Positions 11,157-22,750 of a DNA stretch of 52,347 nucleotides are shown here, piece by piece. The notes under the pieces were generated by a model, which was given only the letters and a program-made list of their open reading frames with translations, was not told the origin of the DNA and did no database searches. The position numbers were made by a program, and so were the translations under genes. The DNA is from Prochlorococcus sp. AG-686-O05. GTDB taxonomy: Bacteria > Cyanobacteriota > Cyanobacteriia > PCC-6307 > Cyanobiaceae. The stretch spans positions 1-52,347 of the forward strand of contig QCVV01000002.1 of assembly GCA_003210235.1 (NCBI GenBank). The letters run 5' to 3'. Positions within the stretch are counted from its first letter, which is position 1; each line of letters begins with the position of its first letter.

Positions 11157-12287
11157 TCATTTTTCAAAAACTTTATTTTGAAGGATAACTCCTTCATCAC
11201 TTAATAAACAGCCAGAGATTAATTCATCTTCTATGTCTAAATTAATTACACCATCTTTTATGAAAGGTGTAATCAAGGATGTTAGGTTCTTAGCATAAAG
11301 TGTACTTGCATCATATGGAACAGATGATGGCAACTCTCCAGCCCCTATAAGCTTTACACCATTACTAATAATAGTTTCATTAGATTTTGTTCCTTCACAA
11401 TTACCACCTTGTGATACGGCCAAATCAATTACTACTGCTCCTGATCTCATCTTTTCAATCATATGAGAATCAATTAAAAGAGGAGCTTTTTTACCTAAAA
11501 CTTGTGCTGTACAAATAGCAACATCAGCTTCGGATAAATATTTAGTTAACGTAGCCTTTTGTTTAGAAAGGAATTCAGGTGTAACTGCTTTTGCATAACC
11601 GCCTGATTCTCCTGGTTTTTCGTCAATTTCTGGAAGTTCTATAAATCTTGCTCCTAGAGACTCAACTTGTTCTTTTACAGCTGGCCTAATATCTGAGACA
11701 AAAACAATAGCCCCAAGTCTTTTTGCTGTGGCTACTGCCTGCAATCCTGCGACTCCACCACCTAGAACAACGACTTTCGCAGGCTGTACAGTTCCTGCTG
11801 CAGTCATCAGCATAGGAAAATATCTATCAAGTTCACTTGCTGCTAAAAGAACTGCTTTATATCCTGCGATATTGGCTTGAGAAGAAAGTACATCCGAAGA
11901 TTGAGCTCTACTAATCCTTGGAAGTAATTCCATTGATAAAGCTGAGATCTTTTTACTAATAATAATGTTTTGAAGTTTTTTATTAGCATATGGATTTAAT
12001 AGGCCTAGCAGTATAGCTCCTTTTTTTAACTTGCCTAAATTAGATTCAGAGGGAGTTTGAACACAAAAAATAACATCAGCATTCTCCCAAATATTTATAT
12101 TAGATTCACCAACAATTTCCCCTCCAGATTCTTTGTATAAAGTGTCATTAAACCCTGATAGTTCACCTGCTGAACTTTCTACAAAAACTTCGCATCCAAG
12201 ACCTTTTAATTTCTTCACAGCTGCGGGAGTAGCTGAAACTCTTCTCTCTCCAGAGGCTGTTTCAATAGGAATGAGTATCTTTGTCAA
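11157..12287 (-). CDS. pntA-1: NAD(P) transhydrogenase alpha, soluble part
   Basis: IPIETASGERRVSATPAAVKKL, VVVLGGGVAGLQAVATAKRLGA, VVIDLAVSQGGNCEGT. Confidence 0.96.
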   Translation of the reverse strand: MTKILIPIETASGERRVSATPAAVKKLKGLGCEVFVESSAGELSGFNDTLYKESGGEIVGESNINIWENADVIFCVQTPSESNLGKLKKGAILLGLLNPYANKKLQNIIISKKISALSMELLPRISRAQSSDVLSSQANIAGYKAVLLAASELDRYFPMLMTAAGTVQPAKVVVLGGGVAGLQAVATAKRLGAIVFVSDIRPAVKEQVESLGARFIELPEIDEKPGESGGYAKAVTPEFLSKQKATLTKYLSEADVAICTAQVLGKKAPLLIDSHMIEKMRSGAVVIDLAVSQGGNCEGTKSNETIISNGVKLIGAGELPSSVPYDASTLYAKNLTSLITPFIKDGVINLDIEDELISGCLLSDEGVILQNKVFEK

Positions 12288-12418
12288 TTGATAGTATTTT
12301 TAAACATACTAAAGATAATTTGAATAAAGTCAAAAGTCTTGGAGTTTGAGTTTTGTTAAAAATATATTTTCTTTTTTTAAAATCATGGCTATGAAAAGTT
12401 TATAAGTATTAAAAACTA

Positions 12419-12997
12419 ATGAGTATAAAAGCTATCGAATGCCCAGATGGAGTTTGTCATAGTCATCATGGCGGCCATGCGGTTCCAAGACAAACCATGC
12501 AGAGAAACTTAGAAAAACATGGTAAAGACTGGTGTGAAAAACTAGCTGAAAGAATTTATGAAATGTCAGTAGACACTTATTCTCAAACAGTAATGCCCAG
12601 CCTTCATTCTTCAGGATGGCAAAGAAGACATCTAGATTGGGAATTTAAATTAGCCGAAAATGATTCTGAACCTGATGAAGCTCTTGTTGAAGGAATCATA
12701 AATGCTACTGAGAGTTTCCTCAGAAGCAGTGAGGTCCATAGATTATTTATACAAGAACTTGTACAGGGTACTTTTGAAGAAGCGAATGATAAAAAAATAA
12801 TTTCTAAAGCTATAAAATCTATTATTGAAGAAGAAATAGTTATTTCATTAAGAGAAAAAAAAGAAACTCTTTTAAGAAAAATATCTTCAAAATTAGTTTC
12901 AGAAGAAAAAGTTAGCGAAGAGCTTGCAATAAATTCAGCAAAAGAAGGATTTGAGGAAGTTGAAAGATTACTCGTAAATCATACAGAGGCAGTTTAA
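12419..12997 (+). CDS. Conserved cyanobacterial hypothetical protein
   Basis: 192-aa ORF, no overlap with neighbours; family not recognised. Confidence 0.75.
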   Translation: MSIKAIECPDGVCHSHHGGHAVPRQTMQRNLEKHGKDWCEKLAERIYEMSVDTYSQTVMPSLHSSGWQRRHLDWEFKLAENDSEPDEALVEGIINATESFLRSSEVHRLFIQELVQGTFEEANDKKIISKAIKSIIEEEIVISLREKKETLLRKISSKLVSEEKVSEELAINSAKEGFEEVERLLVNHTEAV

Positions 12998-13151
12998 CCC
13001 AAATTCTTTACATTTTATTTATATTCATAGTAAATCCAGAGTCAAATATTAACTAATTATTAAATTATTGTTTGAAAGTACAAAGTTGTAACTTATTAGA
13101 CAATCTTTAGAGCAATTCATATGCTTATCTATAGTCAATTCCAAATAGGAA

Positions 13152-13388
13152 ATGTCTGATTTTATAAGAAAAAGAATTGATGTAGCAACATGTTGGGCGA
13201 CCAACAGAATATCTGTAATGGATACTCTTGAAAAATATGAGGATAGTTACGCAATCGCAGAGGAGTTTAGAGAATGGATTTTACATATTGGGGAAGAAAA
13301 TGAAAACCTAAAAAATTCGGTATTAAATTTCCCTAGTGAATTAAAAGAATTATTAAATCAAAAGACAAATGAGAAATTAATCGAGTGA
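13152..13388 (+). CDS. Small hypothetical protein (78 aa)
   Basis: Free-standing ATG ORF in an otherwise empty interval. Confidence 0.6.
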   Translation: MSDFIRKRIDVATCWATNRISVMDTLEKYEDSYAIAEEFREWILHIGEENENLKNSVLNFPSELKELLNQKTNEKLIE

Positions 13389-13446
13389 AATCCGACCTTC
13401 ATTATTAAGGCTCATTTATTAGTATTAAAAATAAATAAATATTTAA

Positions 13447-14823
13447 ATGGAATCAAAAGAAAAAGGAGACAACATTGAAAATTTAGTCATAATAGGTTCT
13501 GGTCCAGCAGGATATACAGCGGCAATTTATGCAGCCCGTGCAAATCTTCAACCTCTCTTAGTAACGGGATTTAATTCTGGTGGAATTCCAGGGGGCCAAT
13601 TAATGACAACTACTTTCGTTGAAAACTATCCAGGTTTTCCTGATGGAGTCTTAGGACCTGAATTAATGGATTTAATGAAAGCTCAAGCAGAAAGATGGGG
13701 CACAAATTTATATGAAAGTGATGTAATTTCTATTGATACCAGCAAAAATCCTTTTGAGTTAAAAACATTAGAAGGGAATATTAGATCTAATTCAATTATT
13801 ATCGCAACTGGCGCAAGTGCTAATAGGTTAGGTGTTATAAATGAAGATAAATTTTGGAGCAAAGGGATAAGTGCTTGCGCAATTTGTGATGGAGCAACGC
13901 CACAGTTCAGAGATGAAGAATTAGCAGTTATTGGAGGCGGAGATTCTGCATGTGAAGAAGCGGCATATCTCACAAAATATGGCAGCAAGGTTCATTTACT
14001 CGTTAGATCGGAAAAATTAAGAGCTAGTGCCGCAATGATAGATAGAGTAAAAGCTAATTCAAAGATTGAAATACACTGGAATACAAAAGTAGAGAAAGCG
14101 AATGGGACTGATTGGCTTGAAAATGTTGAAACTATTAATTCACAAAAAGGTAAAGTCGAAATTAAAGTAAAAGGACTTTTTTATGCTATTGGACACACTC
14201 CTAATACAAAGTTTTTAAATAATAAAATTGAATTAGATAAAAAAGGATATATAGCTTGTAATTCAGGAAGACCTGAAACTTCAATAGAAGGTATATTTGC
14301 GGCTGGCGATGTTGTAGATTCAGAGTGGAGGCAAGGGGTTACCGCTGCTGGGACAGGATGTATGGCAGCATTAGCCGCTGAGAGATGGTTAGCGGAGAAG
14401 AAACTATCAAAAATAATTGTTAGAGAAAAAACTGAACCGGAGAAAACTTTGTCTTCAACAAGTTTTAATGAAGAGGAGACAAATGAGGATACTTTCGATT
14501 TAAACTCCGAATGGCAAAAGGGTAGTTATGCACTTAGGAAGCTTTATCATGAGAGTAATAAACCAATTTTAGTTATATTTAGCTCTCCAAGTTGCGGACC
14601 ATGCCATGTATTAAAACCACAACTAAAAAGAGTTATAAAGGAATTTGATGGAGCTGTACAAGGTATAGAAATTGACATTGATAAAGATCAAGAAATCGCT
14701 AAACAAGCCGGAATAAATGGAACTCCTACAATACAACTATTTAAAGAGAAATTACTTAAAAAACAGTGGCAAGGAGTTAAACAACGTAGTGAATTTAAAG
14801 AAGCGATACAAAATATTATCTAA
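13447..14823 (+). CDS. trxB: NTRC-type thioredoxin reductase with C-terminal thioredoxin domain
   Basis: [33 protein letters not shown], then C-terminal [19 protein letters not shown]. Confidence 0.95.
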   Translation: MESKEKGDNIENLVIIGSGPAGYTAAIYAARANLQPLLVTGFNSGGIPGGQLMTTTFVENYPGFPDGVLGPELMDLMKAQAERWGTNLYESDVISIDTSKNPFELKTLEGNIRSNSIIIATGASANRLGVINEDKFWSKGISACAICDGATPQFRDEELAVIGGGDSACEEAAYLTKYGSKVHLLVRSEKLRASAAMIDRVKANSKIEIHWNTKVEKANGTDWLENVETINSQKGKVEIKVKGLFYAIGHTPNTKFLNNKIELDKKGYIACNSGRPETSIEGIFAAGDVVDSEWRQGVTAAGTGCMAALAAERWLAEKKLSKIIVREKTEPEKTLSSTSFNEEETNEDTFDLNSEWQKGSYALRKLYHESNKPILVIFSSPSCGPCHVLKPQLKRVIKEFDGAVQGIEIDIDKDQEIAKQAGINGTPTIQLFKEKLLKKQWQGVKQRSEFKEAIQNII

Positions 14824-14839
14824 TTTTAGATTTTATTAT

Positions 14840-15103
14840 TTATTTCCTTCTTACATTATTTTTAGATCCAGACCTGGGGCCACCACCTCCTGCATTTCTC
14901 TCACGATAAGTAATCCTTCCCCTTGTTAGATCATAAGGGCTTATTTCAACTAGTACTTTATCTCCTGCTAACAATTTAATTCTAAATTTAGTTAACTTCC
15001 CCGCTGCTCTGCATAAACATTGGTGACCTTCAGGTTGTTCTAAAGTAACCAAATAAAAACCATTTCCTTGTTCTTTTTCTATAACACCAGATGTTTCGAT
15101 CAT
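14840..15103 (-). CDS. infA: Translation initiation factor IF-1
   Basis: GVIEKEQGNGFYLVTLEQPEGHQCLCRAAGKLTKFRIKLLAGDKVLVEISPYDLTRGRITYRER. Confidence 0.93.
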   Translation of the reverse strand: MIETSGVIEKEQGNGFYLVTLEQPEGHQCLCRAAGKLTKFRIKLLAGDKVLVEISPYDLTRGRITYRERNAGGGGPRSGSKNNVRRK

Positions 15104-15207
15104 TAAATAATTTATTTTCTAGATTCATATTATCAGAAAAGAATAAACAAAATTTATCTCAAGATAATTACATCAAATGAATAAAATTAATTTCAAAGAT
15201 TATTAAT

Positions 15208-15423
15208 TTATATAAAAAATTTGATTTCATTGATTATTTGAAGTTGACCATAATAAAAATTTGCCTTCGCGATTTTTTCAGGATCCTCTAATTGATCAAA
15301 AAACATGAATCCTAAACTTTCCCATAAAGATGATCCGCAAACATTGTTTAATTCATTAGTTGCTTCTTGGGCAATATTATTTAATTTACGTTCCAGATTT
15401 TTAGATTTAGAAATTGACATCAT
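15208..15423 (-). CDS. Small hypothetical protein (71 aa)
   Basis: Free-standing ORF with no overlap. Confidence 0.55.
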   Translation of the reverse strand: MMSISKSKNLERKLNNIAQEATNELNNVCGSSLWESLGFMFFDQLEDPEKIAKANFYYGQLQIINEIKFFI

Positions 15424-15472
15424 TAAAGAGATATATAGTACAAATATACTATAAAAATTGCTAAATGCAACC

Positions 15473-16435
15473 TTAGAAAGGAAGTCTCTTTTTTTCTTCG
15501 ATATTTAGATCAGCTTCCATTTCTTTAAGTCTTTTTAGAATCTGCTGATAATATTCTTTAATGTAATTCTCTAGAGAAGTAATATCTTCTTTCTTAAGAT
15601 CTAAAACCTCATAAGTATTGCTCATATCAGAGTCTAATGCGACACCACTACTAGTTACTTCAGCGAAGGCCAATCTCTCAGAAACATTTAATGCATCTTG
15701 AAAAAATGAAACTACACTCTGAGTTATTTTTATCAAAAAGGGTGAGACTCTAAAAATCTTTGCCTTCTTATTGCTGTATTTTTCACATAGAGAAATTACT
15801 TCATCAGAATCCCAAGCCTTTGGTCCAACTAAAGGAAGCGAAAGCTTGTAAGATTTAGGATTATTTATTGAAGTAACAATAATTTTAGCCATATCTTGGG
15901 TGTTCATGTAAGCAATTTTAGTTGGAGTACCACTCATCCAGACGGCTTGACTATCTAACACGGGTATAGCAAATTGACTAATGACACCTTGCATAAAAGC
16001 AGCGCACTTGAAAATTGTATAGTCAAAATTAGATTTTTCTAAAAGTTTCTCAGTGCAATACTTAACATCCATTAAAGGTACATTTCTAAACTTTTCCGTT
16101 AATAAGATTGAAAGAAAAATAACCCTTTTTATTTTTTTAGATTCACAAGCATTAAAAAGATTTAGTTTTCCATCCCAGTCAGTCTCATATATACTTTTGG
16201 AATCTTCAGGTCTCCCAGTTGCACTATCGATAACTACTTCAATATCTTGCAGAGCATAATCTATATCTCCAGAATTAAGTAAATTCCCCTTTGTAAGTTC
16301 ACAACCCCATTCTTGAAGGAAAGAAGCTTTCCTTGGATTTCTAACAAAGCATCTTACTTCGTGACCCTCCTCAATAGCCTGCTTAGCTATCTGCCTTCCA
16401 AGAGTTCCAGTTGCACCTACTAAGAGAATCTTCAT
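15473..16435 (-). CDS. ycf39: NmrA/atypical SDR protein, Ycf39-like
   Basis: MKILLVGATGTLGRQIAKQAIEEGHEVRCFVRNPRKASFLQEWGCELTKGNLL; adjacent to petM. Confidence 0.85.
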   Translation of the reverse strand: MKILLVGATGTLGRQIAKQAIEEGHEVRCFVRNPRKASFLQEWGCELTKGNLLNSGDIDYALQDIEVVIDSATGRPEDSKSIYETDWDGKLNLFNACESKKIKRVIFLSILLTEKFRNVPLMDVKYCTEKLLEKSNFDYTIFKCAAFMQGVISQFAIPVLDSQAVWMSGTPTKIAYMNTQDMAKIIVTSINNPKSYKLSLPLVGPKAWDSDEVISLCEKYSNKKAKIFRVSPFLIKITQSVVSFFQDALNVSERLAFAEVTSSGVALDSDMSNTYEVLDLKKEDITSLENYIKEYYQQILKRLKEMEADLNIEEKKRLPF

Positions 16436-16493
16436 ACTTAAGGATGTACTTAACGTTTTGAGATTAACTCACTTTCTATGGTATTCGTGAGAA

Positions 16494-16592
16494 TCAATCT
16501 CCTTGAAATTTTAATAGTAATGCACCACCAACCAAACCAATTGGTATCAATATCCAAAAAACAGCCGCAATACTAAAAATTTCTTTAGCCAT
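16494..16592 (-). CDS. petM: Cytochrome b6f subunit PetM (32 aa)
   Basis: Manual translation [32 protein letters not shown]; below ORF-track length cut-off. Confidence 0.9.
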
Positions 16593-16704
16593 AATAAACT
16601 TAGTCAATTATTATAATTTAACGTTAATCTGCATTTTTTTGTAAAAAAAATAACTAATGCAAATATCTTTAAATTATTTTGGAGATGGATAAGATTAAAT
16701 TCAT

Positions 16705-17649
16705 ATGAACTCTAAGTATAAATCAGAAGGAGGAGACGAATCTAATTACTGGAATTGGAATGGATTCAAAATTTTCTGGAGTGTTAAAGGGAAAGAAAAT
16801 ACAAATCCGATGATTTTGCTTCACGGGTTCGGAGCAAGCAGTAAACATTGGCGAAGAAATTCTTACTACTTTGCAAAGAAAGGATATTCTGTTTACTCAA
16901 TAGATTTAATTGGATTTGGTAATTCAGCTCAACCAGGATTAAAAGAAATCGAAAGATTAGATAACGGGGTTTGGTGTAATCAAGTCAGTGATTTTATTAA
17001 ACAAGTAATCAGGCCAAAGACTTCTAAAAAAATTATCTTAATAGGAAATTCTTTAGGTTCTTTGGTAGCTTTAACATGCGCAGTCTATCTAGAGAATGAA
17101 ATATTATCTGTAATTGCATCACCTCTTCCAGATCCTCTAGAAATAAGAAAAAAGGTATTAAAACTTAATTCAATTTTTGAAAAATTTAAAACTAAACTTA
17201 TAAAAATATTTTTTAGACTATTTCCTTTAGAAATAGTTCTATTTTTAATAAATAAATTAGGAATAATAGAAATAGGACTTCATTCTGCCTATTTCAAAAA
17301 AGACCATATAGATAAGGAATTAATTGATATTGTAAGAAAGCCAGTTTTAAGAAAGACTGCGGCTAGATCATTAAGAGCTATGTGTTTTGGTATGTCAACA
17401 AGGGGGGATAAGTTAAAAGCCTCTTACCTTTTAGAAAAACTAAGTCATTCAAAAAAAGTTCCTTTTTTATTGTTGTGGGGAGAAAAAGATAATTTCATAC
17501 CTTTATTTCTTGGTAAAAAGATTGCAAATTTCCATAGATGGGTAGAATTAAAAATAATATTCAAATCAGGCCATTGTGTTCATGATGAAGATCCTTCATT
17601 ATTTAATAAGGTTTCTTATGAATGGATTAGAGACTTAAAAACCTATTAA
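16705..17649 (+). CDS. Alpha/beta fold hydrolase
   Basis: [59 protein letters not shown]. Confidence 0.88.
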   Translation: MNSKYKSEGGDESNYWNWNGFKIFWSVKGKENTNPMILLHGFGASSKHWRRNSYYFAKKGYSVYSIDLIGFGNSAQPGLKEIERLDNGVWCNQVSDFIKQVIRPKTSKKIILIGNSLGSLVALTCAVYLENEILSVIASPLPDPLEIRKKVLKLNSIFEKFKTKLIKIFFRLFPLEIVLFLINKLGIIEIGLHSAYFKKDHIDKELIDIVRKPVLRKTAARSLRAMCFGMSTRGDKLKASYLLEKLSHSKKVPFLLLWGEKDNFIPLFLGKKIANFHRWVELKIIFKSGHCVHDEDPSLFNKVSYEWIRDLKTY

Positions 17650-17653
17650 AAAT

Positions 17654-18178
17654 ATGAAACATACATTATCAGTACTTGTTGAAGACGAATCAGGGGCATT
17701 AAGTAGAATCTCAGGTCTTTTTGCCAGAAGAGGTTTTAATATCGATAGTCTTGCTGTTGGGCCTGCCGAAACTAAGGGGATTTCTAGATTAACAATGGTT
17801 GTAGAAGGTGATAATGAAACCCTGCAACAAATGACAAAACAACTTAATAAGTTATTTAATGTTCTTGGAGTTGTAGATTTTACTAACCTTGCCGCCGTTG
17901 AAAGGGAATTAATGCTTCTTAAGGTATCGTCGAAAGAAGATACAAGAAGTAATATTTTGGATATCGTTCAAATATTTAGAGCAAAAGTAGTAGATGTTTC
18001 AGATATTGCTTTAACCCTTGAAGTAGTAGGAGATCCAGGGAAATTAGTTGCTTTGGAAAAACTACTTGAGCCATACGGAATTCTTGAGATCGCTAGAACA
18101 GGTAAAGTTGCCCTTAAACGATCTTCAGGAGTTAATACCGAAATGTTAAAAATAAACAAATACTCCTTAGAGATTTAA
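17654..18178 (+). CDS. ilvN: Acetolactate synthase small subunit
   Basis: [39 protein letters not shown]. Confidence 0.96.
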   Translation: MKHTLSVLVEDESGALSRISGLFARRGFNIDSLAVGPAETKGISRLTMVVEGDNETLQQMTKQLNKLFNVLGVVDFTNLAAVERELMLLKVSSKEDTRSNILDIVQIFRAKVVDVSDIALTLEVVGDPGKLVALEKLLEPYGILEIARTGKVALKRSSGVNTEMLKINKYSLEI

Positions 18179-18834
18179 TTAGAAATCATGATTTCATAAA
18201 TCAAATCATCTTTATCTATTTCCTGCAATATTTCGATTCCTTTTACAACTTTTCCAAAAATTGAGTACCTTCCGTCTAATTCAGGAAATTTATTAGTTAC
18301 AAAGAAAAACTCTGTAGAAGAAGAATTCCTTTCTCCACTTTTTACCATAGCTAATGATCCCTTTTCAAAAAAATTAGTAAGACTTCCAATTTCTGAAGGA
18401 TCTAAAATTTGGTAACCATATTTTGGTTCGATTTCTTTTTTTAATTTTATTTCCAAGGGAATATTTCTCCTGAGTTTGTTTAAGTTTTGATTTTCTTTTT
18501 TGTAATAATTGTTTTCTGGGTAAATACCTGAATGAATCACTTTAACTTGAGGAAAATTAATTATCTTATAAAACCTTTTATTTTTATAGATATTTTTATT
18601 TACATTTTGAATAAAATTACTTACTGTAACTGGTTGATTTTTTCTATATAATTCAACATCAATATTACCTTTTGAAGTCTTGAAAACTACTCTCTGGTTC
18701 TTTTTTAAACAATTAAGATTAAGCTTTTTACAGTAATAATTAGAATCAAAAGTATTTTTATAACTGCAACCTGTAATTAATAATAAAAATATCTTAAAAA
18801 ATATAAGTGGTTTTAATAAATAAAATCTTCTTAT
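18175..18834 (-). CDS. Cyclophilin-type peptidyl-prolyl isomerase lipoprotein; ORF track lists only 18175..18540
   Basis: Frame stays open upstream of the GTG at 18540: (I/M)[26 protein letters not shown]...[47 protein letters not shown]...; lipobox LITGC; putative ATA start. Confidence 0.75.
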   Translation of the reverse strand: MRRFYLLKPLIFFKIFLLLITGCSYKNTFDSNYYCKKLNLNCLKKNQRVVFKTSKGNIDVELYRKNQPVTVSNFIQNVNKNIYKNKRFYKIINFPQVKVIHSGIYPENNYYKKENQNLNKLRRNIPLEIKLKKEIEPKYGYQILDPSEIGSLTNFFEKGSLAMVKSGERNSSSTEFFFVTNKFPELDGRYSIFGKVVKGIEILQEIDKDDLIYEIMISN

Positions 18835-19397
18835 TTTAAACCCTCCAAATTTACATTTAAAAATTTGGCTAATCTTGCTCCTTCCTCTTCAACTTGAAGC
18901 AACGGTTTAAGTTCTCCTGCACCACTTAAAGGAAGTGCTTTTTTTCTGCCTTTAAGAACTAATGCAATTCTTCTTCTTGGATTAAATCCTTCACTTATAT
19001 CGAGTTTTACTGACTTAATTTCATCAAAATTCAATTTAACTTCAATATCCTTAAATAATCCTTTTCTTTTAATTTCAACAGATTGAGAATCTCTATCAAA
19101 AAAGTTATAACCTGAGCCGAAATTTATAAAAACCAAATACCATAAATATACATTAAGCAAATTCGCTATTACTCCATAAGCTCCCATTATTATTCCCTGA
19201 GGGATAAAAAGTAAGGTTGAAGGATTACCCAAAGGGAGCAAATCTCTTCCCGTATAGCTTGAAATCGCAGCTAAGATAAAACCTATACCGCCAATAGATA
19301 ACATTCCTCCGATAAGGTAGTTCGATATTTTTCTTGAACCATTAATTTTTTGTTCAATTTTATTAAAAGAAGAGAGATTTGATTGCATAGTATTCAT
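18831..19397 (-). CDS. ycf4: Photosystem I assembly protein Ycf4
   Basis: GSRKISNYLIGGMLSIGGIGFILAAISSYTGRDLLPLGNPSTLLFIPQGIIMGAYG. Confidence 0.95.
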   Translation of the reverse strand: MNTMQSNLSSFNKIEQKINGSRKISNYLIGGMLSIGGIGFILAAISSYTGRDLLPLGNPSTLLFIPQGIIMGAYGVIANLLNVYLWYLVFINFGSGYNFFDRDSQSVEIKRKGLFKDIEVKLNFDEIKSVKLDISEGFNPRRRIALVLKGRKKALPLSGAGELKPLLQVEEEGARLAKFLNVNLEGLK

Positions 19398-19572
19398 ATT
19401 CTAAATGTCTATCCTTACTAATATAAGTATAAATATAGAGTATTAATACCTAATTTTTAGTATAAAAGTTAGGAAAGCTTTACAAGGCATTTCATATATA
19501 CAGATATTTCCCCACTTTACTCTCAATCTTTGTTACAGTCTCAGCGTATCCCGAAGCTAAAAACGATTTCTC

Positions 19573-20649
19573 ATGACGATCGCCGTTGGAAGCGCCCCAC
19601 AAAGAGGATGGTTTGATGTCCTCGATGATTGGTTAAAGCGCGACAGGTTTGTATTTATTGGTTGGTCCGGTTTACTACTTCTACCTTGTGCATATCTTGC
19701 AATAGGTGGATGGTTTGTCGGAACAACATTTGTTACCTCTTGGTACACACATGGTATTGCATCTTCATATCTTGAAGGAGCAAACTTTTTAACAGCAGCT
19801 GTAAGTACCCCTGGAGATGCCATGGGTCACAGTCTTCTATTTTTATGGGGTCCTGAAGCCCAAGGTAGTTTCGTAAGATGGCTACAACTTGGTGGTCTTT
19901 GGAACTTTGTTGCATTACATGGAGTATTTGGCCTTATCGGTTTCATGCTTCGTCAATTTGAAATTGCTGGTCTTGTAGGTATCAGACCTTACAACGCACT
20001 TGCTTTTTCAGCTGTAATTGCAGTTTTTACAAGTATTTTCCTCATCTACCCTCTAGGACAACATAGTTGGTTCTTTGCACCTTCATTTGGTGTTGCTGCA
20101 ATCTTCCGTTATATCTTGTTCATTCAAGGTTTTCACAATATTACCCTTAATCCTTTTCACATGATGGGTGTTGCTGGAATTCTTGGTGGTGCACTTCTTT
20201 GCGCTATCCATGGAGCTACAGTCCAAAACACATTATATGAAGATACAAGTGTTTACACAGATGGTAAAGTTCAAAGTTCAACTTTTAGAGCTTTCGATCC
20301 AACTCAAGAAGAAGAAACTTATTCAATGATTACAGCGAATAGATTTTGGAGCCAAATTTTTGGTATTGCTTTCTCTAATAAGAGATTCCTTCACTTCTTG
20401 ATGCTATTTGTACCTGTTATGGGTATGTGGACATCTTCAATTGGTATTGTTGGTTTAGCACTTAACTTAAGAGCTTACGATTTCGTTAGCCAAGAGATAA
20501 GAGCTGCAGAAGATCCAGAATTTGAAACATTCTACACAAAGAATATACTTCTGAACGAAGGTATGCGAGCATGGATGTCTTCTGTGGATCAACCACACGA
20601 AAACTTTGTATTCCCTGAGGAGGTTCTTCCGCGTGGAAACGCCCTTTAA
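19573..20649 (+). CDS. psbD: Photosystem II D2 protein
   Basis: [36 protein letters not shown]...[10 protein letters not shown]. Confidence 0.99.
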   Translation: MTIAVGSAPQRGWFDVLDDWLKRDRFVFIGWSGLLLLPCAYLAIGGWFVGTTFVTSWYTHGIASSYLEGANFLTAAVSTPGDAMGHSLLFLWGPEAQGSFVRWLQLGGLWNFVALHGVFGLIGFMLRQFEIAGLVGIRPYNALAFSAVIAVFTSIFLIYPLGQHSWFFAPSFGVAAIFRYILFIQGFHNITLNPFHMMGVAGILGGALLCAIHGATVQNTLYEDTSVYTDGKVQSSTFRAFDPTQEEETYSMITANRFWSQIFGIAFSNKRFLHFLMLFVPVMGMWTSSIGIVGLALNLRAYDFVSQEIRAAEDPEFETFYTKNILLNEGMRAWMSSVDQPHENFVFPEEVLPRGNAL

Positions 20650-22015
20650 TAATTTACTAAGAGCTCCTAACCAGAGTATTGAAGAAACTGGTTACGCTTG
20701 GTACGTAGGTAACGCCAGATTAATTAATTTATCTGGACGTTTACTTGGAGCACACATTGCACACTCTGGCTTAATAGTATTTTGGGCTGGAGCAATGATG
20801 TTATTCGAAGTAAGCCATTTCACATTTGATAAACCAATGTGGGAACAAGGCTTAATTTGTATGCCTCACGTTGCAATGTTCGGGTTTGGAATTGGCCCTG
20901 GTGGTGAAGTTACTTCTGTATATCCCTTCTTCGTTGCAGGTGTTATACATTTAATTTCTTCAGCAGTTTTAGGTTTTGGAGGGATTTATCACTCCTTAGC
21001 TGGTCCAGAAAAGCTTGAGCAAGATTTTCCTTTCTTTTCAACTGACTGGAGAGATAAGAACCAAATGACTAATATATTGGGTTATCACCTAGTAGTTTTA
21101 GGGGTTGGTGCTTTATTTTTCGTAGCTGATTGGATGTTTATTGGTGGTGCTTATGACACATGGGCCCCCGGTGGTGGAGAAGTTAGATTGGTTAGTCCAA
21201 CCTTAGATCCAAGAGTAATTCTTGGTTATCTATTTAGGTCTCCATGGGGAGGTGCTGGTTCAATTATCGGTGTCAACTCAATTGAAGACATTGTTGGAGG
21301 CCATGTCTACGTTGGTATAACCGCTATTATTGGTGGTTTATTCCATATCTTCACAAAACCTTTTGGATGGGCTAGAAGAGCATTCATTTGGAATGGAGAA
21401 GGACTTCTAAGTTATGCACTTGGTGGAATTTGTGTTGCAAGTTTTATTGCATCAACTTTTATCTGGTTTAACAACACTGCTTATCCTTCAGAATTCTACG
21501 GCCCAACAAATGCTGAAGCTTCACAAGCCCAAAGCTTTACTTTCCTTGTGAGAGATCAAAGAATTGGAGCTAATGTAGGTTCAACAATGGGACCAACAGG
21601 ATTAGGTAAGTATCTCATGAGATCTCCTACAGGTGAAATTATATTTGGTGGTGAAACAATGAGATTTTGGGATTTTAGAGGACCATGGTTAGAACCTTTA
21701 AGAGGACCTAACGGATTGAGCCTCGAGAAAATTCAAAATGATATTCAGCCTTGGCAAGTAAGAAGAGCAGCTGAATATATGACTCATGCACCTAATGCTT
21801 CTATCAACTCTGTTGGTGGTATCATTACTGAGCCTAACGCTGTTAACTTTGTTAATTTAAGACAATGGTTAGCTGCAGCTCAATTCTTCCTAGGATGGTT
21901 TACATTCATTGGTCACCTTTGGCATGCAGGTCGTGCTAGAGCAGCCGCTGCCGGTTTCGAAAAAGGAATTGACAGAAAGAGTGAGCCAGCTCTAGAAATG
22001 CCAGATATTGATTAA
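20633..22015 (+). CDS. psbC: Photosystem II CP43; likely GTG start at 20633 overlapping psbD by 17 nt
   Basis: [35 protein letters not shown]...; GAGGAGG upstream; in frame with tracked ORF 20606..22015. Confidence 0.97.
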   Translation: METPFNNLLRAPNQSIEETGYAWYVGNARLINLSGRLLGAHIAHSGLIVFWAGAMMLFEVSHFTFDKPMWEQGLICMPHVAMFGFGIGPGGEVTSVYPFFVAGVIHLISSAVLGFGGIYHSLAGPEKLEQDFPFFSTDWRDKNQMTNILGYHLVVLGVGALFFVADWMFIGGAYDTWAPGGGEVRLVSPTLDPRVILGYLFRSPWGGAGSIIGVNSIEDIVGGHVYVGITAIIGGLFHIFTKPFGWARRAFIWNGEGLLSYALGGICVASFIASTFIWFNNTAYPSEFYGPTNAEASQAQSFTFLVRDQRIGANVGSTMGPTGLGKYLMRSPTGEIIFGGETMRFWDFRGPWLEPLRGPNGLSLEKIQNDIQPWQVRRAAEYMTHAPNASINSVGGIITEPNAVNFVNLRQWLAAAQFFLGWFTFIGHLWHAGRARAAAAGFEKGIDRKSEPALEMPDID

Positions 22016-22030
22016 CTCTAATCAATTTTT

Positions 22031-22057
22031 AAAAGACCCTTTTTTAAGGGTCTTTTT
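22031..22057. terminator. Rho-independent, probably bidirectional terminator between convergent psbC and maf
   Basis: AAAAGACCCTTttttAAGGGTCTTTT hairpin followed by a T run. Confidence 0.85.
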
Positions 22058-22684
22058 TTATGGGAAAATTCCTTCCTTAATTAGACTCTTTCTAAGCCAT
22101 GGCAAACTTAAACCCATCACATTACTAAAACAACCATCTATCTTTTCGATATATTTACCTCCCTTGCCTTCTAAAGCAAATCCTCCAGCACAATATAAAG
22201 GTTCAAGAGAGTCAACATAACTTTTTATCTCTTCATCTTGCAATTTAGAAAAATATACTTTAGAACTTACTGTTTTTTGAATTTTCTTAGTCACTTTTAG
22301 TCCTTTCGAGGTTAAATCAAAAGTACTAATTAGTAATGTATGTCCCGTATGGAGAAAACCAAATTCTCCCGACATTTTTGACCATCTTCTATATGCTTCT
22401 TCTTTGTCTGATGGTTTTCCAAAAGCTCTTCCATTAAATTCGAATATTGAATCACAACCAAGAATTTCGACAGAACTATAATTAAACTTTTCTGGAAAGT
22501 CTATTTCTTTGATATTAAGAGCAATACTACTAGCTTTTTGAAAAGACAATTCGAGAGCTAAATTAGATATATCTTTCTCTTTTACTAAAGCTTCATCAAA
22601 ATTACTTGATATTTGTATAAATTCGATTTGAGAATTTTCTAGTAATTTCTTTCTAGATTGAGAAGCAGAGGCTAGAATTAACAC
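22058..22684 (-). CDS. maf: Maf family nucleotide pyrophosphatase
   Basis: [54 protein letters not shown]. Confidence 0.94.
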   Translation of the reverse strand: MLILASASQSRKKLLENSQIEFIQISSNFDEALVKEKDISNLALELSFQKASSIALNIKEIDFPEKFNYSSVEILGCDSIFEFNGRAFGKPSDKEEAYRRWSKMSGEFGFLHTGHTLLISTFDLTSKGLKVTKKIQKTVSSKVYFSKLQDEEIKSYVDSLEPLYCAGGFALEGKGGKYIEKIDGCFSNVMGLSLPWLRKSLIKEGIFP

Positions 22685-22750
22685 AAATTTTTTATCAAAT
22701 TATAATTCAATTTACTTATTAATAAATTTCAAGATTAATATAAATTACTA

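Noticed and set aside
13683-13988. 101-aa antisense ORF inside the NTRC gene
   Set aside because: Shadow of a conserved coding region, no recognisable motifs.
20606-20632. ATG/TTG start of the tracked psbC ORF at 20606
   Set aside because: GTG at 20633 with GAGGAGG upstream gives the conserved CP43 N-terminus; the upstream extension lies within psbD.
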